A stretch of DNA of 64,000 bases from assembly GCA_040221175.1 (NCBI GenBank), contig JAVJVK010000019.1, positions 124,001-188,000 on the forward strand, read 5' to 3'. Under the pieces are notes generated by a model. That model did no database searches. It was not told the DNA's origin and worked only from the letters and a program-made list of their open reading frames with translations. Of the stretch, positions 24,817 to 34,208 are shown piece after piece (positions within the stretch are counted from its first letter, which is position 1; the number at the start of each line of letters is the position of its first letter). Source of the stretch: Phycisphaerales bacterium. Lineage in GTDB: Bacteria; Planctomycetota; Phycisphaerae; Phycisphaerales; UBA1924. Made by a program: the position numbers and the translations under genes.

Positions 24817-25818
24817 ATGTCCCTGGCCGATGCCGTCACCTTCGAAGACGTGCGCGCGGCGGCCGAGCGCATCGCCGGCCGCGTGCGGCGGACGCCGGTG
24901 CTCGACCGCACGCCGCTGGACGACGTGCTGGCCCGCCAACTGAAGGGCGCGCCGGCCCGGGTCTTCCTCAAGTGCGAGGGCCTGCAGCACACCGGGGCCT
25001 TCAAGCTGCGCGGGGCGACGAATGCCTTGCTGCAACTGGAGCCGGGTACGCGCGGGGTGCTGACGTACAGCAGCGGCAACCACGCCCAGGCGATTGCTCG
25101 CGCTGGGGCGGACCTTGGCGTCCCGACCGTGATCGTCATGCCGAGCAACGCGCCGAGGATCAAGCTGGAGGCAACCCAGCGGGAGGTCCGGCGGGGACAC
25201 GGGCAGTCGAGGATCGTCCAGTACGACCCGGCGACGCAGGTCCGCGAGGAGGTCGGCGGCGCGATCGCACAGGCCGAGGGGCTGACGATCATCCCGCCCT
25301 ACGACCACCCGCACGTCATCGCCGGCCAGGGGACGGCGGCGCTCGAACTGTTCGAGGAGGTTGGCGAGCTGGACCTGCTGCTGACCCCCTGCGGCGGCGG
25401 GGGCTTGCTCAGCGGCTCGGCGATCGCGGCCAGGGCCGTGAACCCCGGCTGCCAGGTGATCGGCGTCGAGCCCGCGGCCGCCGACGACGCGGCGCGGAGC
25501 TTCCGAAGCGGCGTGCTGCACGCGGTGCGCAACCCCGACACCATCGCCGACGGGACGCGCACGCCATCGCTGGGTCGCTACACCTTCCCGCTGGTGCTCG
25601 CCAGCGTCGACCGCTTCGTGACGGTCGAGGAAGACGAGATCCTCGCGGCGATGCGGCTGTGCCTGGAGCGGTTCAAGCTGGTCGTCGAGCCCTCGGGCGC
25701 CCTAGGCGTCGCTGGCCTGCTCCGGCTCGCGCACGATGAGCCGGGCGCGGTCGCCGGGCGTCGCATCGGCGTCATCCTGAGCGGGGGCAACGTTGACCTG
25801 GGCTCGCTGGATCTCTGA
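24817..25818 (+). CDS. Threonine/serine dehydratase-like PLP enzyme (TdcB/serine racemase type)
   Basis: This fold-type II PLP enzyme of 333 residues deaminates threonine or serine to an oxo acid, or racemises serine. The PLP lysine is in HTGAFKLRGATNAL near 55. SSGNHAQAIARAG near 86 binds the substrate carboxylate, and the phosphate loop is PCGGGGLLSG near 190. SGGNVD near the C-terminus is also typical. There is no C-terminal ACT-type regulatory domain, so it is unlike biosynthetic IlvA and nearer to catabolic or racemase types. I chose the ATG at 24817 (MSLADAVTFEDV), which has GAGGGA upstream; ATG 24784 is possible. The preceding terminator suggests control by readthrough. Confidence 0.9.
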   Translation: MSLADAVTFEDVRAAAERIAGRVRRTPVLDRTPLDDVLARQLKGAPARVFLKCEGLQHTGAFKLRGATNALLQLEPGTRGVLTYSSGNHAQAIARAGADLGVPTVIVMPSNAPRIKLEATQREVRRGHGQSRIVQYDPATQVREEVGGAIAQAEGLTIIPPYDHPHVIAGQGTAALELFEEVGELDLLLTPCGGGGLLSGSAIAARAVNPGCQVIGVEPAAADDAARSFRSGVLHAVRNPDTIADGTRTPSLGRYTFPLVLASVDRFVTVEEDEILAAMRLCLERFKLVVEPSGALGVAGLLRLAHDEPGAVAGRRIGVILSGGNVDLGSLDL

Positions 25819-25922
25819 GAGGCGGGGGGCGCGGCGCCTGAGCGTGGATTCACAACGCGTTCATGGGGGGATCACCGTCGCCAGATAGCGTGGTGGGATT
25901 ACCAACTGATTGGAGTTCCACC

Positions 25923-26753
25923 ATGGCGACCGCGACGATGAGCGCCCACGGGGCGAGCGAGCACAAGAACAGCCTCGAGATGGCCGCCCGGCTGGGGTAC
26001 GCGGCACACGGTCTGGTGTACGCCCTGATCGCGGTCTTCGCGATCGACGCGGCCCTCGGCGGCGGAGGCGAGCAAGCCCAGGGGGCCAAGGGCTCGATCT
26101 CGGCGATCGCCGGCACCGCCTGGGGCACGGCGCTGCTGGTGATCCTGGCGATCGGGCTGGCGGCGTACGCGGCGATGAGGTTGTGGCAGGGGCTGGCCGA
26201 CCCGGCGAACCACGGCACCGATGCGAAGGGCCTGGGGAAGCGTGCCGGCCGGGTGGGCAGCGGGCTGATGGAACTCGGCCTGGCGTTCTACGCGCTGAGC
26301 ATCGCCTTCGGCTGGTTCGGTGGCGGTGGCAGCGGGGGTGCCCAGGGGCTCTCGGCCAAGGTCATGTCCTGGCCCGGCGGCACGTGGCTTGTCGGGCTCA
26401 TCGGCGTTGGCATCGCCATCGGCGGTTTCGTGCAACTCAAGAAGGCCATCACCGCGGACTTCATGGACGAGCTGTCTCCAAAGGCCAAGGACAAGTCGTG
26501 GGTCGAGCCCACCGGGCGCGCGGGCTTTGCCGCACGCTTCGTGGTGTTCCTGATCGTGGGCGTCTTCCTGGTCATAGCCGCCGTGCAGAGCAATCCCGAC
26601 CAAGCCCGCGGCCTGGGCGGCGCGCTGCAGACGCTCCGCGAGCAGCCGTTCGGTCCATGGCTTCTGGGCCTGGTCGCACTCGGGTTGCTGGCCTTTGCGG
26701 TGACCCGCGGCATCTTCGCGTGGTACAAGCAACTGCCGATCGAAGACAACTGA
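25923..26753 (+). CDS. DUF1206 membrane protein
   Basis: This is a 276-residue inner-membrane protein with about six helices in three two-helix repeats, the DUF1206 arrangement. The repeats open with similar segments: AARLGYAAHGLVYALIAVFAID, GKRAGRVGSGLMELGLAFYALS and TGRAGFAARFVVFLIVGVFLV. The charged stretch DFMDELSPKAKDKSW joins repeats two and three. I chose the ATG at 25923 (MATATMSAHG). No function is established for the family. It lies 104 bp after the dehydratase and 10 bp before a VTT-domain gene, so the two membrane proteins may be co-transcribed. Confidence 0.88.
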   Translation: MATATMSAHGASEHKNSLEMAARLGYAAHGLVYALIAVFAIDAALGGGGEQAQGAKGSISAIAGTAWGTALLVILAIGLAAYAAMRLWQGLADPANHGTDAKGLGKRAGRVGSGLMELGLAFYALSIAFGWFGGGGSGGAQGLSAKVMSWPGGTWLVGLIGVGIAIGGFVQLKKAITADFMDELSPKAKDKSWVEPTGRAGFAARFVVFLIVGVFLVIAAVQSNPDQARGLGGALQTLREQPFGPWLLGLVALGLLAFAVTRGIFAWYKQLPIEDN

Positions 26754-26763
26754 CGGCGCTGCA

Positions 26764-27345
26764 GTGTTCAAGGGTCTCAAGAGCCGGCTGGAATCGATGA
26801 TGGAGTCAGAGCACGCCGGCAAGGGCGTGTTTCTGGCTTCGCTGGCCGAGTCGACGTTCGTGCCGATCCCGCTCGAGGTCGTGCTGCTTCCGGTCATGAT
26901 CAGCCAGCGGCAGAAGGCGTGGAAATATGCTGCCCTCGCTCTGGCCGGCTGCCTGCTGGGCGCCTCACTCGGCTACTTCGTCGGTTTGCTGGCGTACGAA
27001 ACCGTGGGTGAGTGGTTCGTTGGCGCCATGGGCCTGCAAGACCGGATGGACGATGTGCAGGCCCGCATCGAGGATCGCGGCTTCTGGTACGTACTCTTCG
27101 TCGCCGTCTCGCCGGTGCCATTCCAACTGGGATATCTCGGAGCCGGCCTCACCGGCTATTCGTTCGGCATGTTCCTGCTTGCCTCCGCGATCGGGCGCGG
27201 GGTGCGATACTTCGGCCTGGTCGTGCTCGTGCTCGCCTTTGGTAAGGCGGCGGGCCCGTTGCTCAAGGAGCACCAGACCGAGATCGCCGTCGGTGTGACG
27301 GTGGCGTTCATCGCGATCTATGTCGCGGTGTCGCTGTTCGTGTAG
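26764..27345 (+). CDS. VTT/DedA-family membrane protein (YqaA-like)
   Basis: The 193-residue integral membrane protein starts at GTG 26764. The VTT (SNARE-associated) pattern is present: an amphipathic re-entrant start (ASLAESTFVPIPLEVVLLPVM), GASLGYFVGLLAYETVGEW, and the FVAVSPVPFQLGYLGAG turn that matches the conserved F-P-G-x-x-x-x-G region. Family members move or flip lipid carriers such as undecaprenyl phosphate or phospholipids, but the role here is not shown. It ends 3 bp from the convergent DUF1801 gene. Confidence 0.88.
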   Translation: MFKGLKSRLESMMESEHAGKGVFLASLAESTFVPIPLEVVLLPVMISQRQKAWKYAALALAGCLLGASLGYFVGLLAYETVGEWFVGAMGLQDRMDDVQARIEDRGFWYVLFVAVSPVPFQLGYLGAGLTGYSFGMFLLASAIGRGVRYFGLVVLVLAFGKAAGPLLKEHQTEIAVGVTVAFIAIYVAVSLFV

Positions 27346-27347
27346 CC

Positions 27348-27932
27348 CTACCGCTTTCTTGTCGCGGTTCTTGTTCCGGTCTTCTTCGACGCCGGCTTCC
27401 GTACGGTCTTTATCGATACCTGCTGTGCGGTCTTCTTCGCGGCTGGCTTCTTCACGCCGACGCCCTGCGGGCCATCGGGCCGCACGCTGTCGTACTGGGC
27501 GATGAATGGCTTGGCCTTCATCTTCTTGATCGCCTTGCTCAGCACGTCTAGCGGTACGTCCTCAAGCTTCTTGACACGGATGCAACTCTTGCCCATGTCG
27601 AGCTTCTTGCCCGTGGCCTTCCAGGCGTCAACGAACCAGTCCCGCAGTTCGGAATCCTGGTAGATGCAGAACAGGTAGATGCCCACGTGGTTCTTCTGGC
27701 TCGCCACGCTTGCAAACGGCAATGGCTGCTTCGGATCACAGTGGTAGCCTGCCGGATAGATCGCATGCGGCACGTACCAGGCGGGCATGTTGTACTGCAT
27801 GCCCTCTTCAAACAACGGATCGAGGTTCGCATTGACCGCATCGCGGATGGCCTGAACCATCTCGCGGCGCTCGGGTGAAAGAGACTTCATGTATGCGGCG
27901 ATGTTTGTCGGCGCTGCGGTCTTGGTTGGCAT
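27348..27932 (-). CDS. DUF1801 protein with a histone-like basic tail
   Basis: The protein has 194 residues. Positions about 10-135 form a DUF1801 (YdhG-like) domain: SPERREMVQAIRDAV, YNMPAWYV, and ASQKNHVGIYLFCIY with the later KLDMGKSCIRVKKLED. After about 150 comes a Lys/Ala/Thr-rich tail with KKPAAKK and RKPASKK motifs, similar to histone H1-type tails, so nucleic-acid binding is plausible. DUF1801 proteins have no settled activity. I chose the ATG at 27932, with AGAGGGA upstream. It is divergent from the H-box protein at 28050. Confidence 0.88.
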   Translation of the reverse strand: MPTKTAAPTNIAAYMKSLSPERREMVQAIRDAVNANLDPLFEEGMQYNMPAWYVPHAIYPAGYHCDPKQPLPFASVASQKNHVGIYLFCIYQDSELRDWFVDAWKATGKKLDMGKSCIRVKKLEDVPLDVLSKAIKKMKAKPFIAQYDSVRPDGPQGVGVKKPAAKKTAQQVSIKTVRKPASKKTGTRTATRKR

Positions 27933-28049
27933 GAATGGTCCCTCTTGCTGCCGAGCAGCCGATCGTGCCCGGCCCACGCTGCGAAACGCTACGCTTGAGC
28001 AAGCACCCTGGCCATGATCGACCCCGTCGCGATGCTCGAAAGGACCGCT

Positions 28050-28307
28050 ATGCACGACGCCAGTTCGAAATCACAAGCCGAGAGCCCGCCGGCGCCCGAT
28101 GCACGCCTGCGCAAGCTCAGGCACGACATGCTGAACGTCATCGGCGTCGTGCAACTGGAAATGCACATGCTCAAGCGTCATGCCGGCGATCAGGGTGCGC
28201 AGGTCGCGCAATCGATCCAGGAACAGGTCGACATGCTCCAGCCCATGCTCGACGAACTGTGCGATGAAGCCCGCGAGATGGCAAGGCGGGCTTCCACGGG
28301 TGACTAA
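28050..28307 (+). CDS. Orphan small protein with a histidine-kinase-type H-box
   Basis: The 85-residue protein starts at ATG 28050, after GAAAGGA at the right spacing; ATG 28014 would add 12 codons. After a disordered start, the helix LRKLRHDMLNVIGVVQLEMH at about 27-46 contains HDxxN, as in the dimerisation/phosphotransfer helix of histidine kinases. A second helix of similar length follows (SIQEQVDMLQPMLDELCDEA), giving a helical hairpin. There is no ATPase domain. It might act as a phosphotransfer protein or as a decoy for a receiver, but this is inference. It overlaps the convergent MscS gene by 4 bp. Confidence 0.7.
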   Translation: MHDASSKSQAESPPAPDARLRKLRHDMLNVIGVVQLEMHMLKRHAGDQGAQVAQSIQEQVDMLQPMLDELCDEAREMARRASTGD

Positions 28308-30013
28308 TCGGCCTCGGTCTTGGGGTCGTCGCCGGAGTCTTGGGACAGCCGCGCGACGTCGATGCGTTGGCGCGGCAACCAGCGACCATCTTCGACCTTC
28401 TGCAGCCATTCGATCATCTGCTCACGGATCCGACAGTGCAGATCCCAAGCCGTGCCGGGGTTCTTGGCGGCGCACGTCAGGCGAACGATCAGTGACTCTT
28501 CCTTGGCCTCGTAGGCGAGCACCGTTGGTTCGTCGCGATCGCTCGCCCACGCCTCGTCGGCTTCCACGAGTTCGATGAACTTCTGCCGAATGGCGTCGAT
28601 GCTGGCGCTGTAGTCAACGTGCAGGTAGATGGGCTTGGCGAGGAAGGCGTCCCGCAGGCTCCAATTCTCGAACCAATTGGCGATGAAGTACCGGATGGGA
28701 ATGACCATGCGGCGGTAGTCCCACGTACGAACGATGACATAGGTGTACGTGATATCTTCGATCGTGCCGTAGTTGTCCTCGATATAGACCGAGTCGCCGA
28801 GCGTAAAGGGTTGGGTCAGGGCAATCTGGAGCCCGGCGATCAGGTTGCCAAGTACGGCGTGCCCCGCGATGCCCACGATGAGCGCGACGGCCCCGGCGGA
28901 GGAAAGCAGCGCGATGCCGATCGAACGAAAGCCGCTCAGTTGCGAGAGCACGATGCCCAGTGCGGCGGCCGCGATCACGAGGATCAGCACGTGTCGGACG
29001 ATGGTGATCGTGGTCAGGACGCTCTGCTGAGCGGCCTCGTCGTCGTGGGAGTGCCGTACGGCGCGCTTGGCGACGTTCTCGACCACGAAATTCATGGCGC
29101 GCATGGCGATCCACGCGCCCGTTGCGGCGATCAGGAGCAGCACCAGCGGGTCAACGATGGTCGCAATATTCCCCGGGAGCGACAGGCCCACGCTGAAGGC
29201 CAGCGAGATGAGGATCGCCGCGATGAAGCACGTGACCGGCCAGTGCAGCGCGTCGTAGATCCCAATTGATGGCACGGGGCTTCGCTTGAGAACCCACTTG
29301 AGGCACCAGGTGCCGGCCCATGCCATTGCCGGTGCGAGCAGGAACGCCAGGATCATGGCGATCAGTTGCCAGACCATCACGCCGCCCCAGCCGCGCACGC
29401 GGGCCCACTCGGGCATGCGATCGTCCAGCCAGCCCGGGCCGTGGGCTTCGTACATCGCTTCGATGTGCTGGACGGTGAATGGCGAGATCAGCCAGCGTGG
29501 GGTCTCGCCCTGGGCGTCGGTGGTGACGCGTTGCAGGCGCAGCGTTACTTCCCGACTGCCGAGATCGATCGAGCCGATCGGGATGCTCTTGCGGGCCCGG
29601 CCGATCATTGGCCCTGAACCGTTCAGCGGGGCGCTGTCGTCCATGCCGTCGGGTCGATCGGGAAGCGATTCCCAGTCGATCCAGAGTTCCTGGTTGATGA
29701 CGAAGAAGAGTTGCTCGGCAAGCCGGGCGGCCTCGTCGGGCGAGACCTGCGGATTCAGCCGGAAGTTGAGGGCGTGCGCGGCGCGACCGAAGTCGTCGTC
29801 TTCGCATGCCAACATGAAGAACTCGAAGGCCGACTGCGGCGTCTCGAGCACCGGCGGCGGATCGAGCCGACCGAGCATCGGGTTGATCTGATCCTGAACG
29901 TAGACCGGCTCGGACGAATCGGACGACTGGGCGTGCGCCATGCTCGCCAGCGCGAGAAGCACGGCCAGGAACCAGGCCGCCGGACGCGATGGCAGCGTCT
30001 CAGGCGAGAACAC
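28304..30013 (-). CDS. MscS-family mechanosensitive ion channel with a periplasmic N-domain
   Basis: The 569-residue protein begins with a signal peptide (WFLAVLLALASMAHA) and a soluble domain of about 180 residues. Helices lie at about 200-230, 250-275, 280-305 and 330-350. The pore helix is the Gly/Ala-rich GIALLSSAGAVALIVGIAGH, then the MscS beta-domain QPFTLGDSVYIEDNYGTIEDI and a cytoplasmic cage region follow. It would release solutes when the membrane is stretched. Its start overlaps gspE by 14 bp on the same strand, so it is the last gene of the gspD-gspE operon. Confidence 0.93.
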   Translation of the reverse strand: MFSPETLPSRPAAWFLAVLLALASMAHAQSSDSSEPVYVQDQINPMLGRLDPPPVLETPQSAFEFFMLACEDDDFGRAAHALNFRLNPQVSPDEAARLAEQLFFVINQELWIDWESLPDRPDGMDDSAPLNGSGPMIGRARKSIPIGSIDLGSREVTLRLQRVTTDAQGETPRWLISPFTVQHIEAMYEAHGPGWLDDRMPEWARVRGWGGVMVWQLIAMILAFLLAPAMAWAGTWCLKWVLKRSPVPSIGIYDALHWPVTCFIAAILISLAFSVGLSLPGNIATIVDPLVLLLIAATGAWIAMRAMNFVVENVAKRAVRHSHDDEAAQQSVLTTITIVRHVLILVIAAAALGIVLSQLSGFRSIGIALLSSAGAVALIVGIAGHAVLGNLIAGLQIALTQPFTLGDSVYIEDNYGTIEDITYTYVIVRTWDYRRMVIPIRYFIANWFENWSLRDAFLAKPIYLHVDYSASIDAIRQKFIELVEADEAWASDRDEPTVLAYEAKEESLIVRLTCAAKNPGTAWDLHCRIREQMIEWLQKVEDGRWLPRQRIDVARLSQDSGDDPKTEAD

Positions 30014-31685
30014 GCCTGATCTCGGCCTCGTCGGTCATGCCCTTGGCCGCCTTCATCTTCGCGTCCTCGATCATGGGCTTGAAGCCGGCGCGCTTGGCGG
30101 CTTCCATGAGCAGCACGCCGTCGGCACGCTGGGCAGTCAGGGTGCGCAGCTCATCGTTCATGCGCATGAGTTCGTAGACGCCCATTCGTCCCTTGTAGGT
30201 CTGGCCGGTCTCCTCACGTTCCTCGGGCGTCGCCAGGCGACGCACCAGCCGCTGGGCCATCACGCCCAGGAGCGAACTGGTCACCAGGAATGGCTCGATG
30301 CCGATGTCCAGCAATCGAGGGATGGCGCTCGGTGCATCGTTGGTGTGCAATGTCGCCAGCACGAGGTGGCCGGTCAGGCTGGCCTGGACGGCGAGCTGAG
30401 CCGTTTCGTGGTCGCGCACCTCGCCCACGAGGATCACGTCGGGGTCCTGCCGCAGCAGGCTGCGCAGGCCGGCGGCGAAGGTGACGCCGCGCTTGACGTT
30501 GACCTGCATCTGACTGATGCCTTCGAGCCGGTATTCGACCGGGTCCTCGATGGTCATGACATTTCGCGAGTTGCGGTCGACCATGCCCAGGGCCGAGTAG
30601 AGCGTGGTGGTCTTGCCCGAGCCGGTGGGGCCGGTGACCAGCAGCATGCCGTTGGGCCGGTCGACCGTGTCCTTGAGCTCCTGCTGCATCTCCTGGGTCA
30701 TCCCCAGAGTGTCCAGGCTCAGCTTGTTCTGGCCCTGGTCGAGCAAGCGCATCACGAGGCGTTCGCCGTGCACGGTCGGGATGACGCTCAGACGGATATC
30801 GACCTTGTGGCTGCCCACGCGGACGGTGGTCTGGCCGTCCTGCGGGCTGTGGCGGTTGGCGATGTCCAGCTCGGTCATGACCTTCAGGCGGCTGCTGATC
30901 GCCGGGGCCAGACTGAGCGGCGGGCTGAAGGCATCCACCAGCATGCCATCGACGCGCAGGCGGATGTTGAGCCGCGTCTCCTCGGGGTGCACATGGACGT
31001 CGCTCGCTCGCCGGCGCAGCGCCTCGAAGAGGATCATATTCACCAGCCGGATGACCGGTCCCTGGCGCGCGAGCGCGAGCAGGTCATTGCCGCTGCCGAT
31101 CGAGCCGGCCGCGCTGGCGATAGCCCCCTCGTCGAGGGGCATTTCCTCGATGATCTCGGTGACAAGGTCCTGCCGCTTCTCGTAGCCGCGGTTGACCAGG
31201 CTCTGCACGACGGCCCGGGGCGTGAGCACCAGCCGCAGCGGCATGCCCAGGTGCTCTTCGAGCTGGGCGAAGAACGCCGGCTGCATGGGCTGGGCGGTGG
31301 CGACCGTCATCGTGCGCCCGTCGCTCTCGACCCCGCCCACGTGCCGCTCACGCGCCACGTTCGGGGGGACCAACTCGTAGAAACGCAGGGCGCTCTCGTT
31401 CAGCCTGGGCTCGGCGACGAACGGAAGGCCGGTGCGCTCGGCCAACAGCTTGAGCGAGCTCTGCTCGTCGGTGGCCATCGCGCTGATGAGCATGTCCCAG
31501 GGCTCGGTGTCCGAGCCAGGCATCTCGCGGAACGCGCGCAAGGCGTCGGCGGTCAGGCGCGGAACGCGGAGGGCCCGAGCCACGCCGGGCAGCGCATCGC
31601 CCGACGCACGTGCATTGATTGCATCGGCGGTGGCGCCGTCCTTCTTCGAGCCGCTCTTGTTGCCCCGCAGGGTCAGCTTGCTCAT
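30000..31685 (-). CDS. gspE: Type II secretion / type IV pilus assembly ATPase
   Basis: This hexameric cytoplasmic ATPase powers pseudopilus assembly. The 561 residues hold an N-terminal GspE-N domain (about 75-150), then the ATPase: Walker A GPTGSGKTTTLYSAL near 325, the Asp box TIEDPVEYRLEG, Walker B LLRQDPDVILVGEVRDHETA, and the His box LVLATLHTNDAPSAIPRL. GspE and PilB usually have a tetracysteine zinc module between RLVRRL and GRMGVYEL. Here that stretch is only about 16 residues (ATPEEREETGQTYK) with no cysteine. It is 3 bp downstream of gspD. GspE and PilB are hard to separate; the neighbouring secretin supports secretion. Confidence 0.92.
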   Translation of the reverse strand: MSKLTLRGNKSGSKKDGATADAINARASGDALPGVARALRVPRLTADALRAFREMPGSDTEPWDMLISAMATDEQSSLKLLAERTGLPFVAEPRLNESALRFYELVPPNVARERHVGGVESDGRTMTVATAQPMQPAFFAQLEEHLGMPLRLVLTPRAVVQSLVNRGYEKRQDLVTEIIEEMPLDEGAIASAAGSIGSGNDLLALARQGPVIRLVNMILFEALRRRASDVHVHPEETRLNIRLRVDGMLVDAFSPPLSLAPAISSRLKVMTELDIANRHSPQDGQTTVRVGSHKVDIRLSVIPTVHGERLVMRLLDQGQNKLSLDTLGMTQEMQQELKDTVDRPNGMLLVTGPTGSGKTTTLYSALGMVDRNSRNVMTIEDPVEYRLEGISQMQVNVKRGVTFAAGLRSLLRQDPDVILVGEVRDHETAQLAVQASLTGHLVLATLHTNDAPSAIPRLLDIGIEPFLVTSSLLGVMAQRLVRRLATPEEREETGQTYKGRMGVYELMRMNDELRTLTAQRADGVLLMEAAKRAGFKPMIEDAKMKAAKGMTDEAEIRRVLA

Positions 31686-31688
31686 GGC

Positions 31689-34208
31689 TTACAGGCCCTG
31701 GCTCTCGGGCTCGATGATCTCGATGCCGTACTCGTCCGCCGGCGTGCGCTCGCTCGTGCCCTCGGCGAACTCCTTGGGCACCATGACGCGAAGCATGAAG
31801 GTCTCGAGCTCCGGCACGTCGTCGTCGAGTTCGGCGACGCGACGCGGGCCCTCGGTCAGCAGTTCATAGTCGGTAATGGTGGGTTCGTAGAGCACCTTGG
31901 GCGTGATGAATACGTACAGGGTCGTCTTGGCGTCGTTCCAGTTCGTGTCGGCGAACAGGTAGCCAAGGATGGGGATGCTCCCCAGGAGCGGCACGCGGAC
32001 CTGCGTCTTGCCATCGTTCTCGATCGTGATGCCACCGACGATGATCGTCGAATCGCTGGGGATCGTGACCGACTCGCTCGTGACGGTCCGCTCCTGGCGG
32101 GGCGGGGGAATGCCGTCGCTGCCCGAGCCCACGAAGTTCGAGAGCGTCAGGTCGTACTCGAGGGTCACGAACCCGCCCGGGTTGATGCGTGGGCGAACGG
32201 TGAGCTGCGGACCGGCGTCCTCGAAGCCGCCAAAGCCCGTCTGCGTGCTGGTGCCGTCCTGGCTGGTGGTCTGGAAGGGCTGGCTCTCGACGCTGGCGAT
32301 GGTCGACTCGGTGTTGTTGTCCACCAGCAGCTGCGGGCTGGCCAGGATGCGACCGTTCACGTTGCGCTGGAAGGCGTTGATCACGATCGGCACGTAGTTG
32401 CTGCGGATGACCGCCGAGGTAAAGCCAAGCAGGCCGTCATCGACGATGTTGGGGTCCGTCGCGTCGCCGCTGGGCTCGGTCAGCCCGAAGTTGGTCTGGA
32501 AGAGCCCATCGCTGCCGCCGGAGTTGATGATCTGGCTCTCGAAGGCCAGCCGCATGTCGTCGGTCCAGGTGACCGCTAGGATCTTGGCCTCGATGAACAC
32601 CTGCGGGCGGCGCTTGTCGATGGTCTCGATGATGCGGCGGAATTCCGCCTGCATGTTCAAGGGCGCTCGGACCATGACCTGGTTGGTGGCCTCGTCGAAG
32701 GTCACGAACGCCTCGGGGCTCTGGATGTCGCCAAAGGCGTCATCGGGCGTCGCGAACTGGTCCGGCGTGCGCGGCTGCCGGGCCGTGGCCTGGCGGCCCG
32801 TCTGGCCCGACCCGGGAAGCAGGTCTCCCGTCGCCGCGGCCGACGCGCCCTCGATCAATTCGGTCAGCAGGGTCGAGACCTCTTCGGCCTTTGCCCAGTC
32901 GAGCTCGTAGCTGCGGATGACCACCTGTTCGTCGCCCGGGTCGTACTCGTTCACCAGCGCGGCAAACTGCTCGTGCTGCTGGGGCGTGCCGTAGAAGACG
33001 ATGCTCTGGCCCACCTCGTCGACCACGATCGCCGACCCGCCCTGCACCTGCGGCTGCTGCTGCAAGCCACCTGCCTGGCCGGGGAACTGGGTTCCCTGCC
33101 GGCCGCCGAAGCTGCCGAGCCCGCCCTGGTCGTTCATGCTCGAGAACTGGATGACGCTGCCCAGGCCCCGCTGCTCGGCCAGCGCCGCCACGTTGGCCGT
33201 CGCCGAGCCCGTGCGATAGCGCGTGGGCTGGAGGTCGTCCTTGACGTCGACGATGCTGATGAGCTCCGCGACGCGGTCGGCCTCGTCCTCGGTGCCGCGG
33301 AAGAGCAGCCGGTTGCCCGAGGGCGCCACGATGAGTCGCTGGCCCAGGTTGCTGAGCGCCGTCGCGACGAACGATCCGCCGCCCTCGGGCTGGCCGCCGC
33401 GGGCCCTGGGGTCGGGGACGCCGGGGGTGGCCGAATCCTCGAGCACGCCGGCAAGGCGGAGCACCTGGTCGCGGCCTGCGCCCGCGGCGATATGCGTCAA
33501 CTCGAAGGGAATCAGCTTCTGCTCGTCGCGCTCGGCCAGGATGCGGTTGACCAAGTCGCGGATCTCCATCGCGGTGCCGGGCGAGGCGGTGACGATGAGC
33601 ACGCCCAGTTCGTCCAGCGCGGCGATGCGGGAGCCGTCAGTCGACGTCTGGCTGACGATGGCCTGCTGGAGCACGCTGGGCTTGGTGTTGGGCGTGCGGA
33701 TCACCAGCGTGGTGGCCAGGTCGCCGCCCGGCTTGGCGGGCACGCTGGCCTTGGGTACGACCTGGTAGAACCCGTCGATGGCCCCGGGCACCATCGCGAA
33801 GCCGTTCTGCTCCAGGAAGGAGTTGAGCAGCCGTAGGTATTGCTCGGGCGGAATGCGCAGCTCCTGGGTGATCATCACGCTGCCGGTCAGGCTCGTATCG
33901 ACCGCCAACTGCACGCCCAGGCGCGCCACGGCGATATCCAGCAGCGTGCGCAGCTGCACGGGCTCGGCGAAGGGCCCGATGATGATCGGCTCGTCGGACT
34001 GGGTCGCGCCGCCCTGCTGGCCGTCCTGTCCGCCGCCTTCGGCCCCCGGCTCGGGCACGAGCGCGGGCGAGCGTTCGCCGGCGGGGCTGCCCTGGGGTTG
34101 GTTCTGGGCCATGGCGGCGGCGGTGGCGAGCGAGATCGCCAGTCCGGCGGCCATGCCCAGCAGCAGGCCTGGGCGGGTGTCGTGTGTGCTCGGTTTCCGC
34201 TGGGGCAT
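31689..34208 (-). CDS. gspD: Type II secretion secretin
   Basis: This outer-membrane channel subunit has 839 residues. The signal peptide covers about 1-34 (LAISLATAAAMAQ). N-domains follow with the usual long Gln/Gly-rich loops (about 360-395). The secretin core starts near VFIEAKILAVTW and ends with the hallmark VPLLGSIPILGYLFADTNWN. KTTLYVFITPKVL closes the barrel. The tail of about 60 residues ends GIEIIEPESQGL. It is the first gene of a run with gspE and the MscS channel. Other type II secretion genes (gspF, gspG and so on) are not in the window. Confidence 0.95.
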   Translation of the reverse strand: MPQRKPSTHDTRPGLLLGMAAGLAISLATAAAMAQNQPQGSPAGERSPALVPEPGAEGGGQDGQQGGATQSDEPIIIGPFAEPVQLRTLLDIAVARLGVQLAVDTSLTGSVMITQELRIPPEQYLRLLNSFLEQNGFAMVPGAIDGFYQVVPKASVPAKPGGDLATTLVIRTPNTKPSVLQQAIVSQTSTDGSRIAALDELGVLIVTASPGTAMEIRDLVNRILAERDEQKLIPFELTHIAAGAGRDQVLRLAGVLEDSATPGVPDPRARGGQPEGGGSFVATALSNLGQRLIVAPSGNRLLFRGTEDEADRVAELISIVDVKDDLQPTRYRTGSATANVAALAEQRGLGSVIQFSSMNDQGGLGSFGGRQGTQFPGQAGGLQQQPQVQGGSAIVVDEVGQSIVFYGTPQQHEQFAALVNEYDPGDEQVVIRSYELDWAKAEEVSTLLTELIEGASAAATGDLLPGSGQTGRQATARQPRTPDQFATPDDAFGDIQSPEAFVTFDEATNQVMVRAPLNMQAEFRRIIETIDKRRPQVFIEAKILAVTWTDDMRLAFESQIINSGGSDGLFQTNFGLTEPSGDATDPNIVDDGLLGFTSAVIRSNYVPIVINAFQRNVNGRILASPQLLVDNNTESTIASVESQPFQTTSQDGTSTQTGFGGFEDAGPQLTVRPRINPGGFVTLEYDLTLSNFVGSGSDGIPPPRQERTVTSESVTIPSDSTIIVGGITIENDGKTQVRVPLLGSIPILGYLFADTNWNDAKTTLYVFITPKVLYEPTITDYELLTEGPRRVAELDDDVPELETFMLRVMVPKEFAEGTSERTPADEYGIEIIEPESQGL

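Noticed and set aside
29940-32579. An 879-codon plus-strand open frame opposite gspE and gspD
   Set aside because: The opposite strand holds two clear secretion genes with all motifs. The plus-strand product is low-complexity His/Asp/Gly-rich text, an effect of GC-rich codon positions.
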